DNA from: F22 sp963668535
GTDB lineage: Bacteria; Bacteroidota; Bacteroidia; Bacteroidales; Bacteroidaceae
Direction of reading: 5' to 3'
Length of the DNA: 64,000 nt
Assembly (NCBI GenBank): GCA_963668535.1
Contig: OY764867.1
Location: 2,728,001 to 2,792,000 of the forward strand
A program made the translations under genes and the position numbers. Below, one piece after another: positions 33,620 through 43,493 of this stretch (the stretch's first letter is position 1; every line of letters begins with the position of its first letter). The notes below the pieces were generated by a model. That model saw nothing but the letters and a program-made list of their open reading frames with translations. It ran no database searches and had not been told where the DNA came from.

Positions 33620-34399
33620 CTATAGATTATTCCATTTTAGATCTTCGGTATTAAAGACAGGGCCTTCTGTGCACACACATTTATGTCCCTCTTTGGTATC
33701 TTCAACACAGCACAAGCAAGCACCTACGCCGCAGGCCATTGTGTTCTCTAAGCTGACTTCACAAGGTATCATTAAACGATTGGCAACTTGAGCTACAGCC
33801 ATCATCATTGGTTTAGGACCGCAAGTGTAGATCATTTGAAATGTCTCCTTATTTAATATACTATGCTGTGTAACAAAACCTTGTTCACCATATGAACCAT
33901 CTTCTGTAGTTGTATACACGGGTCCGTATTGAGCAAAATCATCTAACTGAAGCAAATCTTTTCGACTGCGAGCTCCTAATAAGAAAGAGGGTTTATATCC
34001 TTGTGCTTGAAGCAATGCCCCCCAATAAAGCATAGGAGCTGTACCAACTCCGCCACCAATAAGTAACACCGATGGTTCTTTATCAAGCGGAAGGGAAAAT
34101 GTATTCCCTAAAGGCAATAAGCAATTACAGATGTCACCAGGCTTCCACTGTGCCATAGCGCGTGTTCCATCGCCCACAAGCTGAACTAACAGCCATAATT
34201 CGTTGCGTTCGCGATCTACGAAGTTAATTGAGATAGGACGACGTAAAAAAGTTGTCGGAGAATTATCAACCCGAACTTCGACAAACTGTCCAGCGCCCAT
34301 TTCAGGCAACTTCTCTTCGTGTGATAATTTAATCAAAACATACTGTGCATTGAGCATCTCGCAGCTTTTAACTGTGAGATCGAGCATCATCTTCTTCAT
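33620..34399 (-). CDS. pyrK: Dihydroorotate dehydrogenase electron-transfer subunit
   Basis: The protein (259 residues) has an FAD-binding domain (LRRPISINF), an NAD-binding domain (LLIGGGVGTAPML) and the C-terminal [2Fe-2S] site with four Cys (ACGVGACLCC, then CVCTEGPVF). The longer reading from 34432 overlaps the TATCTTTG promoter box at 34431-34438 and is rejected. Operon pyrK-pyrD. Confidence 0.95.
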   Translation of the reverse strand: MKKMMLDLTVKSCEMLNAQYVLIKLSHEEKLPEMGAGQFVEVRVDNSPTTFLRRPISINFVDRERNELWLLVQLVGDGTRAMAQWKPGDICNCLLPLGNTFSLPLDKEPSVLLIGGGVGTAPMLYWGALLQAQGYKPSFLLGARSRKDLLQLDDFAQYGPVYTTTEDGSYGEQGFVTQHSILNKETFQMIYTCGPKPMMMAVAQVANRLMIPCEVSLENTMACGVGACLCCVEDTKEGHKCVCTEGPVFNTEDLKWNNL

Positions 34400-34430
34400 G
34401 TAAAATTGTACTTGGTTTTTATTCGCGTGC

Positions 34431-34438
34431 AAAGATAG
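34431..34438 (-). promoter_or_regulatory. Promoter box of pyrK-pyrD
   Basis: TATCTTTG on the minus strand, 32 bases before the preferred pyrK ATG. Confidence 0.5.
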
Positions 34439-34454
34439 TCAAAATTCACGAGAA

Positions 34455-35027
34455 TTACTTTCTGGGTACAAAATATTCATACGTACCATCGTCGTAGTAA
34501 ATACAGATCTCGCGCACCTTACGTGGAGGGCGTTCTTTATATTCTATTTTTGTAACGACTTGTGGAACTGGCATCTCTGGAGATGTTGTCGTTTGTTGCG
34601 TCTGTTGTGACACAGTTGGTACTACGGGTACATCGGGAATATTATATGAGGAAGATACATTATCCTTCAACGCTGCATGGTCATTAATCTCAGATACATC
34701 CAGATCTGAATCAAACAATCCATTTTGTACAAAAAAAGGTTCTTCAGTATTCATTGGCGAATCTGCATCAATTGTTTCTGGAATGATTCCTCTATACACA
34801 CGTATAAAATTGGGCATATCTTCTTCCACTCCTTCCATTAACCAATTAAAGGATACACCGCATTTACTAGCTATAGCTTGTACTAAGTCTATGCTAGGCT
34901 TTTTATTACGCCCACTTAATGTGTGAGATAGCGTGGCTTGCTTAACATCAATAAATTGTGCAAAAGCAGAATTAGTCATGTGCTGAGCTTGGATTATTTC
35001 CTTAATTCTTTCAACTATTGGTTCCAT
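34455..35027 (-). CDS. XRE-type helix-turn-helix regulator
   Basis: Residues about 5-65 (ERIKEIIQAQHMTNSAFAQFIDVKQATLSHTLSGRNKKPS) form a lambda-Cro/XRE DNA-binding domain. The remaining 125 residues are acidic and Ser/Thr/Pro/Gln-rich, then end in YKERPPRKVREICIYYDDGTYEYFVPRK, a C-terminal motif seen in Bacteroidales XRE proteins of this type. The promoter box TATCTTTG at 35058-35065 excludes the longer reading. The target is unknown; the gene directly precedes the pyrK promoter. Confidence 0.85.
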   Translation of the reverse strand: MEPIVERIKEIIQAQHMTNSAFAQFIDVKQATLSHTLSGRNKKPSIDLVQAIASKCGVSFNWLMEGVEEDMPNFIRVYRGIIPETIDADSPMNTEEPFFVQNGLFDSDLDVSEINDHAALKDNVSSSYNIPDVPVVPTVSQQTQQTTTSPEMPVPQVVTKIEYKERPPRKVREICIYYDDGTYEYFVPRK

Positions 35028-35057
35028 ATTATAAGTTCTTAGAAGAATATGATAATA

Positions 35058-35065
35058 CAAAGATA
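35058..35065 (-). promoter_or_regulatory. Promoter box of the XRE gene
   Basis: TATCTTTG on the minus strand, 30 bases before the ATG. Confidence 0.5.
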
Positions 35066-35099
35066 ATATACATTTGTTGTAATACAAAAATACAAGCAT

Positions 35100-35730
35100 A
35101 TATTTTTGGAGATTTTACATTTATCCAAAACACGCGCATTAAAATATTCCAATTGTATTATTACTTATGTTGTTTTAGTACACATGTAAAAGTATACAGC
35201 TGTAAATAACTTCGTAAAACTTGAGTAAAGTACTGATATACACCATTATATAGCTATCGTATGCAATGGATAAGGCTATATCTATGTAAACACCTCTTGT
35301 TTTTATCAAAACACTTTATATTATACACAGTAATATGCTGATTGCCAGCTATTATCTACACTTATTCTTACTTTGTTAAGATTAGGAGATTTACAAATAT
35401 ACTCAAAGGTCTACTATTGTAGATTCTGTACAAAAAGGACACAAAGTAATATATTAATGTTATAGTGTTCTAGGCTACTATATACAAAATGAATAATATC
35501 ACTCAATTTTACATCCATAAATATAATAATGGGCTTAAAAATTGAAACCATCCACTCTATATTGTATACATTTGTATTGCTCTTAAAAAAACATCACAGA
35601 ACATATATAAATGAGTTTCAATCTAAAACATGCGTAATCACAATTGCCATTCTACAAAAAATACAATCCCACCTATTTAGTAAGAAACTATAGCGAGATA
35701 TGATTGTGACTCATCCTCCCTACTCACAAA
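35100..35730. other. AT-rich intergenic region without recognised gene
   Basis: About 600 bases, strongly AT-rich, with no open frame of protein-like composition and no tRNA-like fold seen. A 63-codon frame at 35700-35891 runs through the next terminator and into the opposing membrane-protein gene and is judged chance. A small RNA cannot be excluded. Confidence 0.4.
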
Positions 35731-35736
35731 AAAAAA

Positions 35737-35778
35737 CGCGTATTTCCGTAGATAAAATAAATCAGACGGAAATACGCG
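35737..35778 (-). terminator. Terminator of the YIP1-like gene
   Basis: Stem CGCGTATTTCCGT and complement (13 bp, 16-base loop); on the minus strand it is followed by a run of about nine T. Confidence 0.85.
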
Positions 35779-35820
35779 AAAATAAGTTAGTGTTTCTACA
35801 CGAATCAGCTTTAATACAAT

Positions 35821-36555
35821 TTATTTACGAGTCGATAGTTTGTACACACAGTACAATAAATAAAAATATAGAAGTGAGTTCAATACAGTAGCAATTTGGG
35901 TGGTTATTCCAATTGTTGAATTTGTTTCAACATTGGGATTAATTACTGAAGCACCACTTGCAATTCCTCCAGTTACAACACCAATAATTATGCTACCAAT
36001 GAATAGAATTAAAGTTGGCTTGTATAACGGCAATTTAAAATTCACCATATCTACTAAAATCATAATACTGTAAATAAATAAAATCAGTGCCAAAATTCCA
36101 GCTACAACCGCAAGGCCAATAAATATGAGGCCATTTTGACTTGTCACCATTGATGCTGGATTGGTTTTTAAAGCCTCAATTTCACTCATGTGAGTTGACG
36201 TAAAAGCTGAAACCGCAAATCCAATGATAGCCGATAATAGAGTAAGAACAGATAATGCATACATCCTTTTTCCAATCTTTAAAGGAGTCATAGGTTGCAT
36301 GCGATACCCAAAACTAAGTACCCAGGTAATGTATGCAGCAGCTAATGTCATAAGTAATGTCACAGCTGCAACATTTAATGTCATTGTTGGATCTTTCGCC
36401 AGAGCCATAGGATTGATAACAAACGCTATTCCAGTACTGACTAGTTTACATACAAATACGACCAAAATAGCTGGTACAATTTTAGTACTTCTCACTCGGT
36501 CGGCAATGACCGTCTCGAGGTCGCCTGCTTCCTCGATAAACTTTTGTTTGTCCAT
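35821..36555 (-). CDS. Integral membrane protein, possibly YIP1 family
   Basis: The 244-residue protein has a charged N-terminus (MDKQKFIEEAGDLETVIADRVRST) and six or so hydrophobic segments with small-residue-rich loops, including LTLLSAIIGFAVSAF and LIFIGLAVVAGILALILFIY. The spacing recalls bacterial YIP1-family proteins (PF04893), but no diagnostic residue is seen, so this is tentative. Single-gene unit; function unknown. Confidence 0.55.
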   Translation of the reverse strand: MDKQKFIEEAGDLETVIADRVRSTKIVPAILVVFVCKLVSTGIAFVINPMALAKDPTMTLNVAAVTLLMTLAAAYITWVLSFGYRMQPMTPLKIGKRMYALSVLTLLSAIIGFAVSAFTSTHMSEIEALKTNPASMVTSQNGLIFIGLAVVAGILALILFIYSIMILVDMVNFKLPLYKPTLILFIGSIIIGVVTGGIASGASVINPNVETNSTIGITTQIATVLNSLLYFYLLYCVYKLSTRK

Positions 36556-36649
36556 AAAATAAAGAGTTTAATATTGAATAATTAAGATTCATCTTTTCTT
36601 GATTTATTATTGTTACAATTAATATATAGAGCGAGGAGTCTACATGCCT

Positions 36650-37102
36650 TTATAGTAATTCTTCATAAGAAGGTATATCTTTTAGAAACTCGACTCTATT
36701 TTCCTGATAATGCACGCGACAGCAATAGTGATTAATGCCGTTGCTTATAATAAGATAAGGAACATGGAGCACCATATTGTATCTTGCTATTTGATCAAAA
36801 ACCTTTTGAGAAATCGGTACTGAGGGACGCTTGTATTCAATTATAACAAGTGGATCTCCATACTTGTCATACACCACAGTGTCACATCTTTTCTGTGTGC
36901 CATTAAGTGCGATGCCAACCTCGTTTGAAGTACGCCCAGGAGGAAATTTTTTGAGACTAATCAGAAAATGCACAAAATGCTGTCTCACCCACTCTTCAGG
37001 CGTGAGAAGCAAGTACTTTTGGCGCAACTCGTCCCAAATGTACTTTTTTTTGTACTTCTCTATGATTTTTATGTCGTATTTAGGTAGGTTTATTGAAAAC
37101 AT
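36650..37102 (-). CDS. Stand-alone HsdR N-terminal-like nuclease domain protein
   Basis: The 150 residues match the type I restriction enzyme R-subunit N-terminal domain (HSDR_N_2, PF13588). The PD-(D/E)xK core is seen as CDTVVYD-(6)-VIIEYKRP: Asp, Glu and Lys in the right order. It begins with NLPKYDIKI and TPEEWVRQHFVHFLI, typical for the small free-standing version widespread in Bacteroidales. No motor domain, methylase or specificity gene is adjacent. A housekeeping nuclease or DNA-repair role is possible; restriction by itself is not supported. Confidence 0.75.
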   Translation of the reverse strand: MFSINLPKYDIKIIEKYKKKYIWDELRQKYLLLTPEEWVRQHFVHFLISLKKFPPGRTSNEVGIALNGTQKRCDTVVYDKYGDPLVIIEYKRPSVPISQKVFDQIARYNMVLHVPYLIISNGINHYCCRVHYQENRVEFLKDIPSYEELL

Positions 37103-37321
37103 TATTTATCTTTGCAGGTTAAATAGACAAGAATGATTTAGCTTCTATTTTTTAGAGTCTCCTTTGCTAATTTATAGTATGCGTCATACACCTTGTACAA
37201 GGTATAAAATGAGCATAGAAGATCTGAAAATTAATAAGATTTGCTAGACATTCTTTTATTATATAGGCAAATATAATAATAAACTTGTAAACTCTAATAA
37301 AATAACCAATAAACCAAAAAG

Positions 37322-38095
37322 ATGAAGACAAAAAAAGCAATTGTAACCAACTGGCTTGTTCGTTACACAGGTTGTGCCTTAGAAGATTTTGGCGAATATA
37401 TCCTCCTAACTAATTTCAATAATTACGTGCACATTTTTGCAGAGATCATGCATACTACAGTTCACGGTGAGAATGCAAACATGATTAGTGCAACCGCAAA
37501 TAATATGACAATTATAAATTTTGGAATGGGAAGTCCAAACGCAGCTATCATCATGGATTTGTTGAGTGCGATTTCTCCAAAGGCTGTACTTTTCTTAGGA
37601 AAATGTGGTGGAATCTCCCGTAAAAACAAGCTTGGAGATCTTATTTTACCGATCGCAGCTATTCGAGGAGAAGGAACCTCTAATGACTATTTACCCCCAG
37701 AAGTTCCAGCCCTACCAAGCTTTATGTTGCAACGTGCCGTCTCTTCGGCCATTCGAGATCATGGAAGCGACTATTGGACAGGCACAATATATACTACCAA
37801 CCGTCGAGTGTGGGAACACGATAGTGAATTCAAAGAATATCTTCGTAAAACACGAGCTATGGGTGTAGACATGGAAACAGCCACCCTATTCTCTTGTGGA
37901 TTTGCCAATCACATACCAACGGGCGCCTTGTTGCTTGTAAGTGATCAACCTATGGTACCAGAAGGTGTAAAAACGGATGAAAGTGATAAAGAAATTACAC
38001 GCAATTTTGTCAACACACATGTACAAATGGGAATTGATTCTCTTCATATGATTATTGATGAAAAGAAGACAGTACGTCATCTAAAGTTTGACTAA
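37322..38095 (+). CDS. amn: AMP nucleosidase
   Basis: The 257-residue protein matches the short Bacteroidetes AMP nucleosidase, which splits AMP into adenine and ribose 5-phosphate. Phosphorylase-superfamily motifs are present: GMGSPNAAIIMDLL, LFLGKCGGI, and the purine-site MGVDMETATLFS followed by LLLVSDQPM. It is half the length of the E. coli enzyme because the N-terminal regulatory domain is absent, as usual here. Confidence 0.9.
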   Translation: MKTKKAIVTNWLVRYTGCALEDFGEYILLTNFNNYVHIFAEIMHTTVHGENANMISATANNMTIINFGMGSPNAAIIMDLLSAISPKAVLFLGKCGGISRKNKLGDLILPIAAIRGEGTSNDYLPPEVPALPSFMLQRAVSSAIRDHGSDYWTGTIYTTNRRVWEHDSEFKEYLRKTRAMGVDMETATLFSCGFANHIPTGALLLVSDQPMVPEGVKTDESDKEITRNFVNTHVQMGIDSLHMIIDEKKTVRHLKFD

Positions 38096-38105
38096 TTCAA
38101 CTGGA

Positions 38106-38918
38106 CTATTTGTCTAAATAGAAATCACGAGTCAATTCTTTAAACTCGTCACTATATTGATGCCTTGCCACTTCTGTGAGCAAGGCATTCTCTTTATATT
38201 CTTCTGCATAAAAAGCATTTTTGTGCACATATTGTGTAAGCACCCTGCGTATAGGGCCGTCTGGTTTGGTGCGTACCAGCAGCTTTTGTTGAGGTACGAG
38301 ATCTAGTTTTTTGGCCTCCGTTTCAAACACTTCAGCTTCTGTAGTTGGGAGAATAATCACTGAAGTTCCTTGTTGTGACAAGAGGCTTTTTATACCTGAT
38401 GCCAATTCCCAAAATGACAAACTATCAGTGTGTCTTGCTTGAGAAAGTTGAGCGGTGTTATTTTTGAGACTATTTTGAAAATATGGAGGATTAGACACAA
38501 TAACATCGTATTTATTTGTTTGACACACCTGTTCTTTACTCCATGTAACAAAATCTTTATTTACAATGCGAATGTTTTTACACCAGATAGAATCGCTAAT
38601 ATTCTCAGCGGCTTGATTCGAAGAATCTACATCAATCTCTATAGCATCTACAATAAACGTAAGACTCGATTCGTTGAGACTATCCTTGTCGGCGCAAAGT
38701 ACTGATTTTGAACAATTAGCACCTTCCGTTTTAGCCAACCTCTGTGCCAACATTAATGCCACAAGTCCAGTTCCTGTACCTACATCCAACACTTTTATTT
38801 TATCTTGCTGTGGTAGAGGAGCCCATGCTCCTAACAAGACACCGTCCGTACCCACTTTCATGGCACAACGATCGTGATGTACTGTAAACTGCTTAAATTG
38901 AAAATATGGATTTGGCAT
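38106..38918 (-). CDS. trmN6: tRNA1(Val) A37 N6-methyltransferase TrmN6-like
   Basis: The 270-residue protein begins FQFKQFTVHHDRCAMKVGTDGVLLGAWA, the signature of YfiC/TrmN6, has SAM motif I LDVGTGTGLVALML and the catalytic NPPYF. It methylates adenine 37 of tRNA1-Val in E. coli. An insertion of about 25 residues after motif I (TEGANCSKSVLCADKDSLNE region) makes it longer than average. TATTTTTG (minus, 38951-38958) is a probable promoter box. Confidence 0.88.
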   Translation of the reverse strand: MPNPYFQFKQFTVHHDRCAMKVGTDGVLLGAWAPLPQQDKIKVLDVGTGTGLVALMLAQRLAKTEGANCSKSVLCADKDSLNESSLTFIVDAIEIDVDSSNQAAENISDSIWCKNIRIVNKDFVTWSKEQVCQTNKYDVIVSNPPYFQNSLKNNTAQLSQARHTDSLSFWELASGIKSLLSQQGTSVIILPTTEAEVFETEAKKLDLVPQQKLLVRTKPDGPIRRVLTQYVHKNAFYAEEYKENALLTEVARHQYSDEFKELTRDFYLDK

Positions 38919-38950
38919 ATCGTGTACTATTATTATTCATATTGAAGCCG

Positions 38951-38999
38951 CAAAAATAACCAGAATATATGAGAGTTCAGAAAAAAAACACTACTTTTG
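38951..38999. promoter_or_regulatory. Divergent promoter boxes of trmN6 and lon
   Basis: Minus-strand TATTTTTG (38951-38958) lies 33 bases before trmN6; plus-strand TACTTTTG (38992-38999) lies 59 bases before lon. No heat-shock-type operator was recognised. Confidence 0.45.
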
Positions 39000-39057
39000 T
39001 ATCACTCAAAAATTTTAAACTTGAGGTTGTCCAACTACAATCTCTATACGAACAAAT

Positions 39058-42000
39058 ATGCATAAAGAATTAATCGAACAAATCACCCGTCTACAAAAGG
39101 ACGAGGCTGCTTTACAGACCTTCTTAGCGCAACACGGATTTCCATCTGATCGCTATATCGCTGAACTAGTGGATTTTCCAGTTGAAAAGTTAGCACAAAT
39201 TGAGGCTGTTCCTTTTCCCAATGCACCTGCAGAAGCTGGAATGACTTCTTTCTATATAGTCAATAAGGCAAAATTTTTAGAGATCATACAAGAGCCTGGT
39301 TTTATTAATACCGAGCGTATTTTTAATGGGCAACCCAAAGGTGAAATTGACATTACAGCACCTATCTCGTATACAGCAGGTGTAGATATCGATTTTCCAA
39401 GTATACTCTCACAGTTGAACGAATACACAGAAGATGGTGATTTTGTTCAAGGCAAAGATGAACAAGCTCACGACGGCGATATGTCAAATGATGATGCTCC
39501 AATAGATCCCGAATTACTAAAAGCGATTCATGAAGGCAGTCCTTTTGATCCATTCAGCCAATTAATACGTCCTAGCTTTGAAAGAAATAAGGATAAACTT
39601 ATTTACCCTTTAGAAGAGGGCTTAGCGTTGTACTCTAGATTGATTGAGATAACCAGTCAAATGTCTATACAACAGCAGCACAAGCAGGAACTCTCAGAAG
39701 ACGACGGGGCTATAGAAGAAGCTAATCAAGACGAACTTGAAGCCATCATAGAGGAAGAGCAAACAATCAATCCCTATGAAGCTCTTGAAGATTCATTTAA
39801 TGATAACGAGGCGCATGATGACGAACCATCTTTCCGGTCATTAGCAGCCCTCGATATGGTATACTTCACACGTGATATGCCCATCCCATTTTTGGAAAAT
39901 GAGTTTCGTATTGACCGAGCCCTTGTACAAGGCAGCAACCACACCATCCCAATGCTTGTTTTACGTGGCATGGTATTGATGCCCAATACAATGCGTCCTA
40001 TTATGGTAGCTCGTAAAGAATCGCTTGCCATTTTAGAAGCGATGCGTGATGTGCCATTTCATCGTATAGCATGTTTCACTCAACGTGAAGATGAACAAGA
40101 TGAGTACCCTACCTCAGAAGATGAAATCTTCCCATTGGGTGTGCTTGCCGAAATCGCCAATATAGTCCCCTTCCCTAACGAGAAAGATTCTTTCCTTGTG
40201 ATGCTAGAATTGAAAGAGCGCATCACATTGGATAGTATGCAGCCAGGCACGAAGTTCCCAATGGCTCATGTGGCCATCTACAGAGACATTTATCCAACCA
40301 CAGATGCCCAGATTAAGCACTTCCAAGTGTTGCGTAGTGAAATAAAAAAACGCTTGAAAGATCTTGGACCAGAAGTTCGTGAACAAATGGTAGTACCAGG
40401 AGTAGTTGTCGATAACACGACTTCCATTCCAGACGAAGCACCTTTACACATCCTAATACAAGACCTAGCTCATGCTATCAATGAAACTTTGATACCTCGT
40501 GAGGCAAAGCTTGAGATGCTTACCATTACTAGCGTAGTAGAACGTTTCGAACGTTTTTTACATCATATCAAATATGTCGGTGAGATACAGCATCTTAAAC
40601 ATGGAATTGACGATAGAACGAAGGCACAACTTGATGAGCAGCAGCGCGAATACTTCTTGCAACAGCAGATGCGACTCATTCAAGAAGAACTAGGTGAAGA
40701 ATCCAATCCAGACGTTAAAAAGCTACTTGACTTAGAGAAAGAAAACCCTCTTCCAGAGAAAGCAAAAGAAGTCTTCGATCGTGAGATTCAAAAAATGCTG
40801 CGCATGAACCAGCAGAGTCCTGATTATGGTATTCAGATGAACTACCTCGAAGCGATAATCAATCTACCATGGTCCAAGCATACAAAAGATAACACTAATT
40901 TGGCCAAAGCTAAGCGTACATTAGATAGAGATCACTTTGGTCTGGAGGAAGTCAAACAACGCATATTGGAACACTTAGCCGTATTGAAACTTCGTGACAA
41001 TATGGAATCGCCAATTATTTGTTTATATGGTCCTCCTGGGGTTGGTAAAACTTCTTTAGGGCGCTCAATAGCAGATGCTTTGAATCGTAAATATGTACGA
41101 ATAGCCCTTGGCGGTTTGCACGACGAAAGCGAAATCCGCGGTCACCGTCGTACCTATATCGGTGCGATGCCAGGTCGCATTGTCAAAAGTTTGACTAAAG
41201 CACAAGCTAACAATCCTGTCTTTATTCTTGATGAAATTGATAAAGTAAAAGACAACGGGGTACAAGGCGATCCATATGCAGCATTGCTAGAAGTGCTAGA
41301 TCCTGAACAAAACAATAGTTTCCACGATAATTATATCGACATGGACTATGATTTGTCCAAAGTACTCTTTATTGCCACAGCCAATGATATCGGTACTATT
41401 CCAGAGCCTTTGAAAGACCGTATGGAAATGATTGATATCAGTGGATATATCACCGAAGAGAAATATCAGATTGCTAAGCGTCATTTGTTTCCACGTGCTT
41501 TGAAAGCTACAGGTTTGGAAAACGCAGACATAAAATTGCCTAAAGCAACGATTATAGCTATCATTGATCAGTATACTCGTGAAAGTGGTGTGCGTCAACT
41601 CGAACGACAAATTCAGAAAGTACTACGTAAACTAGCGTTTGAATTTGCACTCAACGACAAGATCGAACACCAAACAGTGCAGCCAGAACACTTAATAGAT
41701 CTTCTTGGTGTACCAAGCAATTCTCATGACATCTATCAAGGCAACAAATATGCTGGTGTCGTTACTGGATTGGCATGGACTGCAGTTGGTGGTGAAATCC
41801 TTTTTGTTGAGACTAGTTTAAGCAAAGGAAAAGGAGGCTTGACCATTACTGGTAATTTAGGTAATGTCATGAAAGAATCAGCTACCCTAGCCTATGAGTA
41901 TGTGAAGTCGCATGTAGATAAATTGGGAATTGACCCAGAAATCTTGGAAAATTGGAAAATTCACTTACACTGCCCAGAAGGGGCTATCCCAAAAGATGGT

Positions 42001-42327
42001 CCATCGGCAGGTATCACCATGGTTACAGCCATAGTCAGCGTGTTGCGTCAGTGCAAAGTGAAAGCTTTCTTAGCCATGACGGGCGAAATCACTCTTCGGG
42101 GCAAAGTACTGCCAGTAGGTGGTATTCGTGAGAAGATTCTTGCTGCTCGACGCTCTGGCATTAAAGAGATTATCTTGTGCAAAGAGAACAAACATCATGT
42201 GGAAGAGATCAACCAAGATTACCTAAAGGGACTTTCTTTCCATTATGTAGAAGATGTTTGTGAAGTCATCGATATCGCTTTAACCAAAGAAAGCGTTCAT
42301 GATGCCAAACAATTAACCAATAACTAA
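39058..42327 (+). CDS. lon: ATP-dependent protease Lon with long N-terminal extension
   Basis: The 1089 residues are about 270 longer than usual Lon. From about residue 298 the normal order follows: substrate-binding LON domain (IPMLVLRGMVLMPNTMRPI), helical region, AAA+ module (Walker A GPPGVGKTS near residue 659, Walker B VFILDEIDK) and protease domain with Ser983 in PKDGPSAG and Lys1026 in GGIREK; the 43-residue gap between them equals that of E. coli Lon. The first 295 residues, rich in Asp and Glu between 110 and 285, match nothing I know. The start is well placed after the promoter at 38992. tgt and lptG follow closely. Confidence 0.95.
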   Translation: MHKELIEQITRLQKDEAALQTFLAQHGFPSDRYIAELVDFPVEKLAQIEAVPFPNAPAEAGMTSFYIVNKAKFLEIIQEPGFINTERIFNGQPKGEIDITAPISYTAGVDIDFPSILSQLNEYTEDGDFVQGKDEQAHDGDMSNDDAPIDPELLKAIHEGSPFDPFSQLIRPSFERNKDKLIYPLEEGLALYSRLIEITSQMSIQQQHKQELSEDDGAIEEANQDELEAIIEEEQTINPYEALEDSFNDNEAHDDEPSFRSLAALDMVYFTRDMPIPFLENEFRIDRALVQGSNHTIPMLVLRGMVLMPNTMRPIMVARKESLAILEAMRDVPFHRIACFTQREDEQDEYPTSEDEIFPLGVLAEIANIVPFPNEKDSFLVMLELKERITLDSMQPGTKFPMAHVAIYRDIYPTTDAQIKHFQVLRSEIKKRLKDLGPEVREQMVVPGVVVDNTTSIPDEAPLHILIQDLAHAINETLIPREAKLEMLTITSVVERFERFLHHIKYVGEIQHLKHGIDDRTKAQLDEQQREYFLQQQMRLIQEELGEESNPDVKKLLDLEKENPLPEKAKEVFDREIQKMLRMNQQSPDYGIQMNYLEAIINLPWSKHTKDNTNLAKAKRTLDRDHFGLEEVKQRILEHLAVLKLRDNMESPIICLYGPPGVGKTSLGRSIADALNRKYVRIALGGLHDESEIRGHRRTYIGAMPGRIVKSLTKAQANNPVFILDEIDKVKDNGVQGDPYAALLEVLDPEQNNSFHDNYIDMDYDLSKVLFIATANDIGTIPEPLKDRMEMIDISGYITEEKYQIAKRHLFPRALKATGLENADIKLPKATIIAIIDQYTRESGVRQLERQIQKVLRKLAFEFALNDKIEHQTVQPEHLIDLLGVPSNSHDIYQGNKYAGVVTGLAWTAVGGEILFVETSLSKGKGGLTITGNLGNVMKESATLAYEYVKSHVDKLGIDPEILENWKIHLHCPEGAIPKDGPSAGITMVTAIVSVLRQCKVKAFLAMTGEITLRGKVLPVGGIREKILAARRSGIKEIILCKENKHHVEEINQDYLKGLSFHYVEDVCEVIDIALTKESVHDAKQLTNN

Positions 42328-42342
42328 ATTATAAAGCAATAT

Positions 42343-43473
42343 ATGCATTATCAATTACAACATACAGATCCTAAGAGCAATGCCCGTGCGGGCTTGCTTC
42401 ATACGGATCATGGCGTAATCGAAACTCCTATTTTCATGCCAGTTGGTACCCTAGGCAGTGTCAAGGGTGTACAACTACGCGATCTAATCGAACAAGTATC
42501 TGCTCAAATTATATTGGGCAACACCTATCATCTATATCTTCGTCCAGGTCTCGAAGTACTTAAAGCAGCAGGTGGACTACATAAGTTTAACGGTTTCAAC
42601 AAACCAATGTTGACCGATAGTGGTGGCTTTCAAGTCTTTTCACTGACTGGTATTCGTAAACTAAGCGAAGAGGGTTGTGAATTTCGTAGCCACATAGATG
42701 GTAGCAAGCATATCTTTACTCCAGAGAAAGTAATGGATATCGAACGCGTTATTGGTGCTGATATTATGATGGCTTTTGACGAATGTCCTCCAGGTACAGC
42801 GTCTTACCAGTATGCCAAAGACTCTCTTGGACTAACTCATCGTTGGTTGGATAGATGCTTTAAGCGTTTTAATGAGACTGAGCCACTGTATGGATATAAT
42901 CAATCGCTCTTTCCTATCGTACAAGGATGTGTTTATCCAGATCTTCGACGTCAATCAGCAGAGTTTGTAGCTAGTAAAGAAGCCGATGGTAATGCCATTG
43001 GTGGACTAGCAGTGGGTGAACCTGCGGAAAAGATGTATGAAATGATCGAGATTGTCAACGAAATACTTCCTACAGACAAACCACGTTATCTGATGGGTGT
43101 AGGTACTCCTATCAATATCCTAGAAGGTATCGAACGAGGGGTAGACATGTTTGACTGTGTGATGCCGACACGTAACGGACGTAATGGGATGATTTTTACT
43201 AAAGATGGTATCATCAATATGCGCAATAAGAAATGGGAACTTGATTTTAGTCCCATAGAGGCCGATGGGGCTTGCGAACTTGATCGCACGTACACTAAAG
43301 CTTATTTGCGTCACCTATTCCATGCGAAGGAATTGCTAGCAGGTCAGATTGCGTCAATTCACAATTTGGCTTTCTATCTATGGCTTGCCCAAGAAGCTCG
43401 TCAGCATATTATTGCAGGTGACTTCTCTAGTTGGAAAGCACAAATGGTTCCACGATTGTCCACACGCCTATAA
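42343..43473 (+). CDS. tgt: Queuine tRNA-ribosyltransferase
   Basis: The 376-residue TIM-barrel enzyme replaces G34 by queuine or preQ1 in tRNAs with GUN anticodons. Visible are the TDSGGFQVFSL active-site segment, the nucleophile Asp region GVDMFDCVMPTRNGRNG, and GGLAVGEP. The zinc-binding C-terminal region, where CxCxxC is normal, reads CELDRTYTKAYLRHLFHA with a Cys, so the first Cys pair of the usual motif is reduced (bacterial CxCxxCx(24)H has here only part). It lies 16 bases after lon, as in other Bacteroidales. Confidence 0.94.
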   Translation: MHYQLQHTDPKSNARAGLLHTDHGVIETPIFMPVGTLGSVKGVQLRDLIEQVSAQIILGNTYHLYLRPGLEVLKAAGGLHKFNGFNKPMLTDSGGFQVFSLTGIRKLSEEGCEFRSHIDGSKHIFTPEKVMDIERVIGADIMMAFDECPPGTASYQYAKDSLGLTHRWLDRCFKRFNETEPLYGYNQSLFPIVQGCVYPDLRRQSAEFVASKEADGNAIGGLAVGEPAEKMYEMIEIVNEILPTDKPRYLMGVGTPINILEGIERGVDMFDCVMPTRNGRNGMIFTKDGIINMRNKKWELDFSPIEADGACELDRTYTKAYLRHLFHAKELLAGQIASIHNLAFYLWLAQEARQHIIAGDFSSWKAQMVPRLSTRL

Positions 43474-43493
43474 ATGAGGTAGAACTTAAGCTT

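Noticed and set aside
35700..35891. 63-codon plus-strand frame
   Set aside because: It crosses a strong terminator hairpin and the 3' end of an opposing real gene, and its composition is not protein-like.
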